From NCBI GenBank assembly GCA_019636175.1, contig JAHBYC010000031.1, positions 1 through 33,810 of the forward strand: DNA of 33,810 nt, written 5' to 3'. Positions 1-9,702 of the stretch are shown here, piece after piece (positions within the stretch are counted from its first letter, which is position 1; the number at the start of each line of letters is the position of its first letter). Both the position numbers and the translations under genes were made by a program. The notes beneath the pieces are model-generated. The model did no database searches. It was given only the letters and a program-made list of their open reading frames with translations, and was not told the origin of the DNA. Source of the DNA: Caulobacter sp. GTDB lineage: Bacteria > Pseudomonadota > Alphaproteobacteria > Caulobacterales > Caulobacteraceae.

Positions 1-27
1 ATCGCGCTGCGCGCGTCCCGGATGACG
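1..27. repeat. right end of a GTCATCCCGG-type intergenic palindrome
   Basis: The first bases end in TCCCGGATGACGGCG. This matches the right arm of the intergenic repeat seen complete at 7372-7487. The rest of the element lies outside the window. Confidence 0.5.
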
Positions 28-81
28 GCGCATGAGGTAGCTCGCCCCGCCACGATCCGACCCACAAACCCCGCGCCTCGG

Positions 82-117
82 CCTACGCACCGACCTACGC
101 TCCAACCTACATCCACC
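82..117. repeat. three imperfect 12-bp tandem repeats in the ppdK leader
   Basis: Three consecutive 12-mers start with CCTAC (CCTACGCACCGA, CCTACGCTCCAA, CCTACATCCACC). They lie in a C-rich stretch between the repeat end and the ppdK promoter. A Pro/Thr-rich frame crosses them, but its codon use is not that of a real gene here. The rest of 28-368 holds only the candidate promoter and leader. Confidence 0.4.
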
Positions 118-196
118 CAGCCTCGACCCACGCCAAAGCCAACAGGGCAGGGAACTTGGCCTCGCCGATCGCCGATTCCGCGGAACGCCGCCTGTT

Positions 197-223
197 TTGT
201 GGGTCGGGCGAGGCCGCTACACT
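197..223 (+). promoter_or_regulatory. candidate housekeeping promoter for ppdK
   Basis: TTGTGGG (197-203) and GCTACACT (216-223), 12 nt apart, resemble the Caulobacter housekeeping form TTGACGS-N10-14-GCTANAWC at 5 of 7 and about 5-6 of 8 positions. Use of this site would give a leader of about 138 nt before the ppdK ATG. GANTC sites flank it at 174-178 and 340-344. This is pattern matching only. Confidence 0.35.
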
Positions 224-368
224 GGCTCTCCGCTTCGATAGACCGCCAATTGCCGCCTCGCCGGATCAAACAGGGCTCCGAGGGTGTTCCCCACGGCGCT
301 TGGGGCATGTATCTGAACCCCCATCCGAATGGGCCTTCGGAATCGCGACGCATTTTGAGGACGGCTTG

Positions 369-3038
<2,670 letters not shown>

Positions 3039-3044
3039 CCCCCC

Positions 3045-3155
3045 TTCCGCTTCCCCGGCGAAGGCCGGGGCCCAGAGTCTGCCGCTGCTCTCACGGACCT
3101 ATCAACGGTCTGGGGTTCCTTGGTCTGGGCCCCGGCCTTCGCCGGGGAAGCGGAA
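3045..3155. repeat. long intergenic palindrome with perfect 31-bp arms
   Basis: Arms 3045-3075 and 3125-3155 are exact reverse complements (31 of 31) around a 49-nt centre. The core of the arm is CCCCGGCGAAGGCCGGGGCC. It starts 6 nt after the ppdK stop and ends 19 nt before the next start. The same element recurs in the array at 3765-4247 and, diverged, at 19411-19512. A transcript would fold into a strong hairpin that could cap ppdK mRNA. Confidence 0.9.
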
Positions 3156-3174
3156 ACTGTAGGAAGCTTGGCCA

Positions 3175-3759
3175 ATGTCGACGGAGCCTGAACCGACAAC
3201 CCGGAAGATGAAGCTCATCTTCCTCTACGGCCCGGCGGCCTGCGGCAAGCTGACGGTGGCCCGTGAGCTTGCCGCCCGCACCGGCTGGAAGCTGTTCCAC
3301 AACCACCTGACGATCGACCTGTTGACCAGCGTCTTCGAGTTTGGCCATCCAGGCTTTGTCCGCCTGCGGGAGACCATCTGGCTAGGCATGTTCGAGGAGG
3401 CGGCGCGAGCAGGCGTGTCGCACCTGATCTTCACCTATGCGCCCGAACGAACGGTCACCGAGGCCTTCCTTCCGGCTGTCGAGCGGGTGATGGCCGAGGC
3501 CGGGGGAGAGGTGGTCTATATCCATCTCGACTGCCCGCGTGAGACCGTCGAGGCCCGCATCACCGATCCGTCCCGCCGCGCCTTCGGAAAGATCGCCGAC
3601 CTCAATCTCTATCGCAGCCTGAAGGCCTCCGGCGCCCTCGACGGACCGACCCCGTCCAGCCCGGCCCTGACCATCGACACCGCCGCCTCCTCGCCCGCGC
3701 AGTCGGCGGAGACCATTCTCCGGGCCCTGGGGTGGTCGGAAGATCGGAAGGGGGCCTGA
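3175..3759 (+). CDS. small P-loop NTPase / kinase-like protein
   Basis: A 194-residue protein of the AAA/shikimate-kinase-like P-loop group; the substrate is unknown. A beta strand (KLIFLYG) runs into GPAACGKLTVA (G19 to K25). This has the Walker A spacing, but Leu follows the Lys where Ser/Thr is usual, with Thr next. The variant recurs, from memory, in a family of small alphaproteobacterial ATPases. HNHLTIDLL follows, as in nucleotide-kinase-like folds, and a second strand reads VVYIHLDCP. I chose the ATG at 3175 because AGGAAG lies about 8 nt upstream; an internal ATG at 3208 is the alternative. It sits alone between two palindromes. It could phosphorylate a small molecule or a nucleotide, but nothing visible decides this. 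Confidence 0.75.
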   Translation: MSTEPEPTTRKMKLIFLYGPAACGKLTVARELAARTGWKLFHNHLTIDLLTSVFEFGHPGFVRLRETIWLGMFEEAARAGVSHLIFTYAPERTVTEAFLPAVERVMAEAGGEVVYIHLDCPRETVEARITDPSRRAFGKIADLNLYRSLKASGALDGPTPSSPALTIDTAASSPAQSAETILRALGWSEDRKGA

Positions 3760-3764
3760 CAAGG

Positions 3765-4247
3765 GCCAGCCATGGCGGCAGCTTCATTTTCCGCTTCCCC
3801 GGCGAAGGCCGGGGCCCAGAGTCTTCCGCTGCTCTCATGGACCTATCAATGGTCCTGCGTTCCTTGATCTGGGCCCCGGCCTTCGCCGGGGAGGCGGGGT
3901 ATTGGATAGTGGGGTCAAAGGGGGGCTAATGCGGTTATCTGGCCATGGTTGACGGCCTCATTCTCCGCTTCCCCGGCGAAGGCCGGGGCCCAGAGTCTGC
4001 CGCTGCTCTCATGGAGCTATCAACGGTCCGAAGCCGTTTGATCTGGACCCCGGCCTTCGCCGGGGAGGCGGGGTATTGGATCGTGCGGCAAAACGGGAGC
4101 TAACGGAATTATCCGGCCATGGCTGATGGCCTCATCTCCCGCTTCCCCGGCGAAGGCCGGGGCCCGGAGTCTGCCGCTGCTCTCATGAATCAATCCACGG
4201 TTCGGAAACCTCTGATCTGGACCCCGGCCTTCGCCGGGGAGGCGGGG
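3765..4247. repeat. three-unit tandem array of long palindromes, 174-bp period
   Basis: Left arms start at 3791, 3965 and 4139, exactly 174 bp apart each time. The matching right arms are at 3868-3897, 4042-4071 and 4216-4245. Each pair of 30-nt arms is nearly complementary; the first pair has one mismatch. The 67-nt spacers between units (3898-3964 and 4072-4138) are also alike, sharing GGTATTGGAT and GGCCATGG, so the whole unit was duplicated and not only the hairpin. This fills the 562-bp gap between the P-loop gene and the sulfatase; I see no gene in it. Confidence 0.9.
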
Positions 4248-4321
4248 GAGGGCCGATAGGCTAAAAGCTGCTGACAGGGCCGCTCCAGCGTGGCCAGCTG
4301 TCGGTCAATGGGGGAGAGTCC

Positions 4322-5830
4322 ATGACGGTCAAGACGCCGAACAACGCCATTATCATCCTGCTCGACAGTCTCAACCGGCATATGCTCGGAGCCTATGGCG
4401 GGACCGAGTTCGAGACCCCCAACCTTGACCGCTTCGCCGCGCGGTCGGTGCGCTTCAACAACCACTACACCGGCTCTCTGCCCTGCATGCCGGCCCGGCA
4501 CGACATCCTCTGCGGGGCCCTCGACTTCCTCTGGCGGGCCTGGGGCTCGGTGGAGATCTGGGAGGAGGCCATCACCGCCGCCCTGACCCGGGCCGGCGTC
4601 GCCACCCAGTTGATCAGCGACCATCCGCACCTGTTCGAGACTGGCGGCGAGAACTACCACACCGACTTCACCGCCTGGGCCTATGAGCGGGGCCATGAGG
4701 GCGACGCCTGGAAGACCCGCCCGGACCCCAGCTGGGCCGGCGCCCCGCGCTTTGGCCGTGGCCACATGCCCTACGACAACTCGCGCGGCTGGTTCCGCGA
4801 CGAGGCCGACTTCCCGGGACCAAAGACCATGGCCGCCGCCGCCCGATGGCTGGATGACAACGCCGGCCATCATGACCGCTTCATGCTGTTCATCGATGAG
4901 TTCGACCCGCACGAACCCTTCGACACCCCCGAGCCCTGGGCCTCGAAATATGACCCGGACTGGGAGGGCCCGCACCTGATCTGGCCGCCCTATATGCAGG
5001 GGGCGATCGCCAAGGGCGTGCTCAGCGAGCGCGACGCCCGCCAGCTGCGCGCCAGCTATGGCGGCAAGTTGTCGATGATCGACCACTGGCTGGGCAAGGT
5101 GCTGGACGCCGTCGATCGCCACGGCCTGTGGGACGACACCCTGATCATGGTCTGCACCGATCACGGCCACTACCTGGGCGAAAAGGACATCTGGGGAAAA
5201 CCGGGCGTGCCGGTCTATCAGCCCCTGGCCCACATCCCCCTGATGATCAGCCATCCCGGCGTGGCGCCGGGGGAGCGAACCGCCCTGACGACGGCGGTCG
5301 ATCTGCACGCCACCCTGCTGGACCTGTTCGGCGTCGCGGCCGCCCACCGCACCCATGGCCGGTCGCTGATGCCGGTGCTGCGCGGGGAGGCGGAGGGCGT
5401 GCGCGACTGGCTGCTGACCGGGGTCTGGGGCCGGGAGGTGCATCTGGTGACGGACCGCTACAAATACGCCCGCGGACCGGTCGGCCAGAATGCGCCGCTG
5501 TCGATGCTGTCCAATCGCTGGTCGACCATGCCCACCCATGTGGTCAGCCGCGACGAGGCCCTGCCGCCGCCGGACGACCGCGCCTTCCTCGACCGCATGC
5601 CCGGATCGGCCATCCCGGTGATCCACCAGACCTGGCAGGCCGGCGACGCCATTCCCTTCTGGGCGCGGTTCAAACCGTCCGGTCACCGTCTGTTCGATCT
5701 GGTCGCCGATGCGGACGAGGAAACCAACCTGGCCGGCACGCCCCTGGAAGCCGAGGCGGTCGCGCTGCTGACCCGGGCGCTGCGGGAGCTCGAGGCGCCC
5801 GCCAGCCAGTTCGAGCGGCTGGGGCTGTAG
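4322..5830 (+). CDS. sulfatase family hydrolase (formylglycine type)
   Basis: A 502-residue member of the alkaline phosphatase/sulfatase superfamily that would hydrolyse a sulfate ester. The signature LPCMPARHDIL places Cys55 in C-x-P-x-R, the site that formylglycine-generating enzyme oxidises. The metal site is suggested by Asp15 in IIILLDSLNRH and by CTDHGHYLGEKDIWGK further on. The start ATG follows GGGGGAGAG with a short spacer. There is no signal peptide or membrane segment, so the protein appears cytoplasmic, which is less common for sulfatases. The substrate cannot be read from the sequence; the superfamily also includes phosphonate monoester hydrolases and other esterases with the same Cys motif. 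No maturase or sulfate-ester transporter is nearby. Confidence 0.88.
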   Translation: MTVKTPNNAIIILLDSLNRHMLGAYGGTEFETPNLDRFAARSVRFNNHYTGSLPCMPARHDILCGALDFLWRAWGSVEIWEEAITAALTRAGVATQLISDHPHLFETGGENYHTDFTAWAYERGHEGDAWKTRPDPSWAGAPRFGRGHMPYDNSRGWFRDEADFPGPKTMAAAARWLDDNAGHHDRFMLFIDEFDPHEPFDTPEPWASKYDPDWEGPHLIWPPYMQGAIAKGVLSERDARQLRASYGGKLSMIDHWLGKVLDAVDRHGLWDDTLIMVCTDHGHYLGEKDIWGKPGVPVYQPLAHIPLMISHPGVAPGERTALTTAVDLHATLLDLFGVAAAHRTHGRSLMPVLRGEAEGVRDWLLTGVWGREVHLVTDRYKYARGPVGQNAPLSMLSNRWSTMPTHVVSRDEALPPPDDRAFLDRMPGSAIPVIHQTWQAGDAIPFWARFKPSGHRLFDLVADADEETNLAGTPLEAEAVALLTRALRELEAPASQFERLGL

Positions 5831-5876
5831 CCCCAAGCCCGTCATCCCGGCCGAAGCGCAGCGTAGAGCCGGGACC

Positions 5877-5928
5877 TAGAGCATGTCGGGGCGAAGTGTA
5901 CGCGGTTCGCCCGCCCGGACATGCTCTA
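5877..5928. repeat. AGAGCATGTC palindrome
   Basis: TAGAGCATGTC (5877-5887) and GACATGCTCTA (5918-5928) are exact reverse complements. The inner flanks GGGGCGAA and TTCGCCCG extend the pairing imperfectly. It lies inside the composite element. Confidence 0.8.
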
Positions 5929-5939
5929 AATGTTTGATT

Positions 5940-5997
5940 CTAGACCCTTTTGATCAGGTTTTGATGCGTACATCAAAACCTGATCAAAAGGGTCTAG
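5940..5997. repeat. perfect 27-bp AT-rich palindrome with 4-nt loop
   Basis: The arms 5940-5966 and 5971-5997 are perfect reverse complements (27 of 27) around CGTA. The arm contains CCTTTTGATCAGGTTTTGAT, so it is much richer in A+T than anything nearby. A GANTC site (GATTC, 5936-5940) abuts its left edge. No U-run follows, so it is not a textbook terminator. Confidence 0.92.
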
Positions 5998-6166
5998 GGG
6001 TCTCGCTGCTGCAACCGCCCGCGCGGCGGCCCTGGGTCCCGGAGCCCGCTGCGCGGGTCCGGGAATATGGAGAGAAGCATCCACCCTCACCCTGTCCGCG
6101 AATTCACCTGACAAGCCGCGGTTCCCGTGGCCTCATCCTGTCACACTGTCCGGGGAGGGACCTGCC

Positions 6167-7360
6167 ATGGCCAAGTTCGACGCCGCCGCGGAGACGGCGC
6201 GCTATCTCGCCACCCTGCCTCCAGAAGCCCACGCCAAGGCCACCGCCTATACCCAGGGCGGACACTGGCTGTTGCTCTGGGGCGCCTTGATCTCCCTGGT
6301 CATCGCCTGGCTGGTGGTGCGCTCGGAGGTGCTGAGCAATCTGCGCCGCCGCATCGAGGGCGGACGCAACCGGCCCTGGCTGTCGGCGCTGGTGGTGCTG
6401 CTGGTCGCCGAGGCGGCCATGGGTCTGGTCCGACTGCCCTGGACCATCTATTCCAACTGGTGGCGCGAGAAGCAGTACGGTCTGACCAGCCAGGCTCTCG
6501 GCGGCTGGCTGGGTGAGTGGGCCATGGGTTTTGGTCTCAGCCTGGTGTTCACCACCCTGTTGCTGCTGGTCTTCTACTGGCTGCTTCGCCGTGCGCCGCG
6601 CACATGGTGGATCTGGGCCTCAGGCGTGGCCGTGGTCTTCCTGGGCGTCGTTCTGCTGGCGGCCCCGATCTTCATCGAGCCGCTGTTCAACAAATACACG
6701 CCCGCGCCGCCCGGACCGGTGCGCGACGCGGTGGAGGAAATGGCCCGGGCCAACGGCATCCCGCCGGACAAGATCTTCGTCTACAACGGCTCCAAGCAGT
6801 CCAATCGCTACACGGCCAATGTCTCCGGGCTGTTCGGCTCGGCCCGGGTTGCGATGAGCGACACCATGTTCAAGGCCGGCGCCGATCTGGCGGAGGTGCG
6901 GGGCGTGGTCGGACATGAGATGGGCCACTACGCCCGCCATCATATCCTCTGGCAGATGGGGGCCATGAGCCTGCTGATGGTTCTGGCCCTGTGGCTGGTC
7001 GACCGGCTGTTTCCGCTGTTCGCCCGGCTGATGGGCGCGACCCAGGTCAAGGGCATTTCCGATCCGGCCGGCTATCCGGTGTTCACCGCTGTCCTGGTGG
7101 TGATCGGGTTGCTTGGCACGCCGGTGATCAACACCCTGATCCGCCTGGGCGAAAGCGACGCCGACAACTATTCCCTGCAGATCGCCCGCGAGCCGGACGG
7201 CCTGTCCAGGGCCCTGGTCAAGACCATCGAGTATCGCGCCGCCACCCCATCGAAGCTGGAAGAGGTGATCTTCTATGACCACCCCGCCGTCGGAAACCGG
7301 GTGCGCAACGCCATGGACTGGAAGGCCAGGGAGCTGGCCGCGGGCCGGACCGTGCCCTGA
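6167..7360 (+). CDS. M48 family metalloprotease, Ste24 (CAAX prenyl protease 1) type
   Basis: A 397-residue integral inner-membrane zinc protease. Hydrophobic segments lie near residues 34-52, 70-90, 118-140, 150-170, 262-282 and 308-326. The zinc motif HEMGH is at 250-254 within GVVGHEMGHYARHH, and the third ligand is probably the Glu in LGESDADNYSLQ. EPLFNKYTP and GSKQSNRYTANVSG are typical of the Ste24 branch rather than HtpX. The ATG follows GGGGAGGGA by 7 nt. Bacterial members are thought to act in membrane-protein quality control, since prenyl-CAAX substrates are not known in bacteria; the substrate here is unknown. It converges with epmB across a palindrome. Confidence 0.93.
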   Translation: MAKFDAAAETARYLATLPPEAHAKATAYTQGGHWLLLWGALISLVIAWLVVRSEVLSNLRRRIEGGRNRPWLSALVVLLVAEAAMGLVRLPWTIYSNWWREKQYGLTSQALGGWLGEWAMGFGLSLVFTTLLLLVFYWLLRRAPRTWWIWASGVAVVFLGVVLLAAPIFIEPLFNKYTPAPPGPVRDAVEEMARANGIPPDKIFVYNGSKQSNRYTANVSGLFGSARVAMSDTMFKAGADLAEVRGVVGHEMGHYARHHILWQMGAMSLLMVLALWLVDRLFPLFARLMGATQVKGISDPAGYPVFTAVLVVIGLLGTPVINTLIRLGESDADNYSLQIAREPDGLSRALVKTIEYRAATPSKLEEVIFYDHPAVGNRVRNAMDWKARELAAGRTVP

Positions 7361-7371
7361 GCTGAACCGCC

Positions 7372-7487
7372 GTCATCCCGGCCGCAGCGCGCAGCGCGGA
7401 GAGCTGGGACCCACGAGAGCGCGCTGTTCGGAGCGCCCTTGCGCCGGCCCCTGGGTCCCGGATCGCCCTGGGGGCGTCCGGGATGAC
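7372..7487. repeat. intact GTCATCCCGG intergenic palindrome
   Basis: It begins GTCATCCCGGCCGCAGCGCG and ends GTCCGGGATGAC, with inner arms GCTGGGACCCA and CCCTGGGTCCCGG. It occupies the gap between the convergent protease and epmB genes and could serve as a terminator for both strands. Confidence 0.85.
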
Positions 7488-7496
7488 GGCTGACTC

Positions 7497-8534
7497 CTAA
7501 CCCTCGGGCGGATACGCGCGAACGCGTCCGGCCGGATCCTCAATGGTTCCCTCGGCCAGATAGGCCGGCCCGATGGGAACCTTGCCGTGGCCGTCCGGGA
7601 TGTCGAGGATGTAGGTGGGCTGGCAGAGGCCCGAGACCGCGCCGCGCAAGGCCCGCATGATCGCCTGGCCGTCCTCGATGCTGGTCCGCAGATGGCCGGT
7701 GCCGGGGGCGAGGTCCATGTGGTGCAGGTAGTAGGGCTTGATCCGTGTCTCGACGAAGGCGCGCATCAGGGCGCCCAGCGTTTCGGGGTCGTCGTTGATC
7801 CCCTTGAGCAGCACGGTCTGGCTGACCATGGCGACGCCGCCGTCGACCAGCCGGGCGCAGGCGGCCCGCGCGGCGGGGCTGAGTTCGCGGGGATGGTTGG
7901 CGTGCAGGGCGACCCAGGTGGTCAGGGCCGGCGCGCGCAAGGCCTGCACCAGGTCCTCGGTCACCGCGTCCGGCGTCACCACCGGAATGCGGGTGTGGAT
8001 GCGGGCGATTTTCACATGAGGAATGGCCGACAGCCGGTCCATGACCTCCTTCAGGCGGCGCGGCGACAGCACCAGCGGATCGCCGCCGGTCAGGATCACC
8101 TCCCAGATGTCGGGACGCCCGGCGATGTAGGCCAAGGCCGCGTCCAGCTGGGCGGCGTCCAGATTGCCATGGCCTTCGGGCCCAACCATCTCGCGGCGAA
8201 AGCAGAACCGGCAATAGACGGCGCAGGTGTGGGTCAGTTTCAGCAGCACCCGGTCGGGATAGCGATGCACGATCCCGGCGACCGGACTGTGGGCGGCGTC
8301 GCCGATCGGATCGGCCCGCTCGATGGCGGTCGTGCTCAGCTCGGCTTCCTGCGGCAGGAACTGGGCGGCGATCGGGTCGGCCGGGTCTTCGGGCGCGATC
8401 AGCTCGGCCATGCCCGGCGTCACGGCGATGGCATAGCGCCTGGCCACGGCCTCCAGCGCCGCCCGCCGCTCCGGCGCGACCAGACCGGCGTTCGCCAGGT
8501 CGGTCAGGGTGCGCAGGGTCGGGGCGGCGGTCAT
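7497..8534 (-). CDS. epmB: EF-P lysine 2,3-aminomutase (EpmB), radical SAM
   Basis: A 345-residue radical-SAM, PLP-dependent enzyme that converts alpha-lysine to beta-lysine for EF-P modification. THTCAVYCRFCF gives Cys104, Cys108 and Cys111 of the CxxxCxxC cluster. LTGGDPL follows. The PLP lysine is probably Lys318 in DIPDGHGKVPIGP. The length fits EpmB; catabolic lysine aminomutases are longer. The ATG at 8534 overlaps the epmA stop as ATGA, so the two are translationally coupled, and 12 further codons upstream in frame are not needed. Adjacency to epmA and efp fixes the role better than sequence alone. Confidence 0.92.
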   Translation of the reverse strand: MTAAPTLRTLTDLANAGLVAPERRAALEAVARRYAIAVTPGMAELIAPEDPADPIAAQFLPQEAELSTTAIERADPIGDAAHSPVAGIVHRYPDRVLLKLTHTCAVYCRFCFRREMVGPEGHGNLDAAQLDAALAYIAGRPDIWEVILTGGDPLVLSPRRLKEVMDRLSAIPHVKIARIHTRIPVVTPDAVTEDLVQALRAPALTTWVALHANHPRELSPAARAACARLVDGGVAMVSQTVLLKGINDDPETLGALMRAFVETRIKPYYLHHMDLAPGTGHLRTSIEDGQAIMRALRGAVSGLCQPTYILDIPDGHGKVPIGPAYLAEGTIEDPAGRVRAYPPEG

Positions 8535-9592
8535 CGCGGGGATATGGCGCCCTGTGCGACCGGCGTCCACTGCACCTGGTCGATGCGCGCGGCTCCGGTG
8601 GCCAGCATCACCAGCCGGTCAAAGCCCATGGCGCAGCCGCTGGCCGGCGGCATCAGGGCCAGGGCGGCCAGGAAATCCTCGTCGATCGGATAGCGCTCGC
8701 CATAGATGCGGGCCTTTTCCTCCATCTCGATCTCGAACCGCCGCCGCTGCTCGACGGGGTCGGTCAGTTCGCCGAAGGCGTTGGCCAGCTCGACCCCGCA
8801 GGCATAGAGCTCGAACCGCTCGGCCACGCGGGGATCCGACGGCTTGGGACGGGCCAGCGCCGCCTCGCTGACCGGGTATTCGCAGAGGATGGCCGCCCGG
8901 CCGTCGCCGAGGTTGGGCTCGACCGTCTCGACCAGCAGCCGGCTGAAGATGTCCGCCCAACTGTCGTCGGCGGCCACCCGCGTGCCCCGCGCCGTCGCCT
9001 GGGCGGCCAGGGCCTCCCTGTCCGTCTGCCCGGTCGCGGACACGGTGGCCAGTAGATCGACCCGGGCGAACCGGTCCAGAGCCTCCGCGACCGTGATCCG
9101 CTCCGGCGCCGCGAAGGGGTCGCACCGCCGACCGCGAAACGTCAGGGCGTTGCTTTGCGCCGTCTGCGCCGCCAGGGCCAGCAGGGCGGTGCAGTCGTCC
9201 ATCAAAGCCTCATAGGGCTCCCCTGTCCGATACCATTCCAGCATGGTGAACTCGGGGCTGTGCAGCGGGCCGCGCTCGCGGTTCCGCCACACCCGGGCCA
9301 GATCGAAGATGCGCGTCTCGCCGGCGGCCAGCAGCTTCTTGGCGGCGAATTCCGGCGAGGTGTGCAGATACATGGCCGAGGCCTCGCCCGCCGGGGTCAG
9401 GGCCCGGGTCTCGAAGGCGTGCAGATGCGCCTCGTTGCCTGGAGAGACCTGCAGGGCGGCCGCCTCGACCTCTATGAAGTCCCGCGCGCCGAACCAGTCG
9501 CGCACCGCCGCGGTGATGCGGTTGCGGGCGATCAGGAACGGTCGGCGATCCTGGTGGCGGTCCGGCGCCCACCAGGGGGAAGAGGGGGTCAT
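8531..9592 (-). CDS. epmA: EF-P lysine ligase (EpmA / PoxA / GenX)
   Basis: A 353-residue paralogue of class II lysyl-tRNA synthetase that lacks the anticodon-binding domain and attaches beta-lysine to a lysine of EF-P. Motif 2 is seen in DLARVWRNRERGPLHSPEFT and motif 3 in GCAMGFDRLVML near the C-terminus. The length is close to that of the characterised enterobacterial enzymes. The start at 9592 (MTPSSPWW) is preferred to an in-frame start 22 codons upstream that would run into the efp intergenic region. It is the first gene of epmA-epmB and divergent from efp. Confidence 0.94.
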   Translation of the reverse strand: MTPSSPWWAPDRHQDRRPFLIARNRITAAVRDWFGARDFIEVEAAALQVSPGNEAHLHAFETRALTPAGEASAMYLHTSPEFAAKKLLAAGETRIFDLARVWRNRERGPLHSPEFTMLEWYRTGEPYEALMDDCTALLALAAQTAQSNALTFRGRRCDPFAAPERITVAEALDRFARVDLLATVSATGQTDREALAAQATARGTRVAADDSWADIFSRLLVETVEPNLGDGRAAILCEYPVSEAALARPKPSDPRVAERFELYACGVELANAFGELTDPVEQRRRFEIEMEEKARIYGERYPIDEDFLAALALMPPASGCAMGFDRLVMLATGAARIDQVQWTPVAQGAISPR

Positions 9593-9702
9593 GACGATGA
9601 TGGGCCCAAGGGTGGCGGATTCATTCGCGAACCTATAGAGAGCGGCCCAACCGAACAAAACGGAATCGAGCGCGAAGCGCCGTCCGCAGTCACGAGGATA
9701 CT
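9593..9702. promoter_or_regulatory. divergent epmA/efp control region
   Basis: This 110-bp gap must hold both promoters. It contains two GANTC sites (GATTC 9618-9622 and GAATC 9663-9667) and an AT-rich CTATAG (9633-9638) that could be part of a -10 on either strand. No convincing -35 is visible. CACGAGGATACT before the efp ATG carries the SD. Confidence 0.4.

Larger units (their letters stand above)
5841..6065. repeat. composite intergenic palindrome, interrupted copy
   Basis: The left part (5841-5876, GTCATCCCGGCCGAAGCGCA onward) and the right part (6030-6065, CCTGGGTCCCGGAGCCCGCT onward) match the two arms of the repeat intact at 7372-7487. Between them lie two further palindromes (5877-5928 and 5940-5997). 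The right end has lost the terminal GATGAC. The arrangement suggests nested insertion into an older repeat. It fills most of the 336-bp gap between the sulfatase and protease genes, where I see no gene. Confidence 0.7.

Noticed and set aside
3765-4247. Possible CRISPR array
   Set aside because: The repeats are 174 bp apart, are themselves palindromic with near-identical spacers, and there are no cas genes.
4190-5845. Long minus-strand open frame opposite the sulfatase
   Set aside because: It has the same antisense composition and extends into palindromic repeats; the sulfatase signature on the plus strand is decisive.
7497-8534. Catabolic lysine 2,3-aminomutase (KamA)
   Set aside because: The protein is too short for KamA, no lysine fermentation genes are nearby, and it is coupled to epmA.
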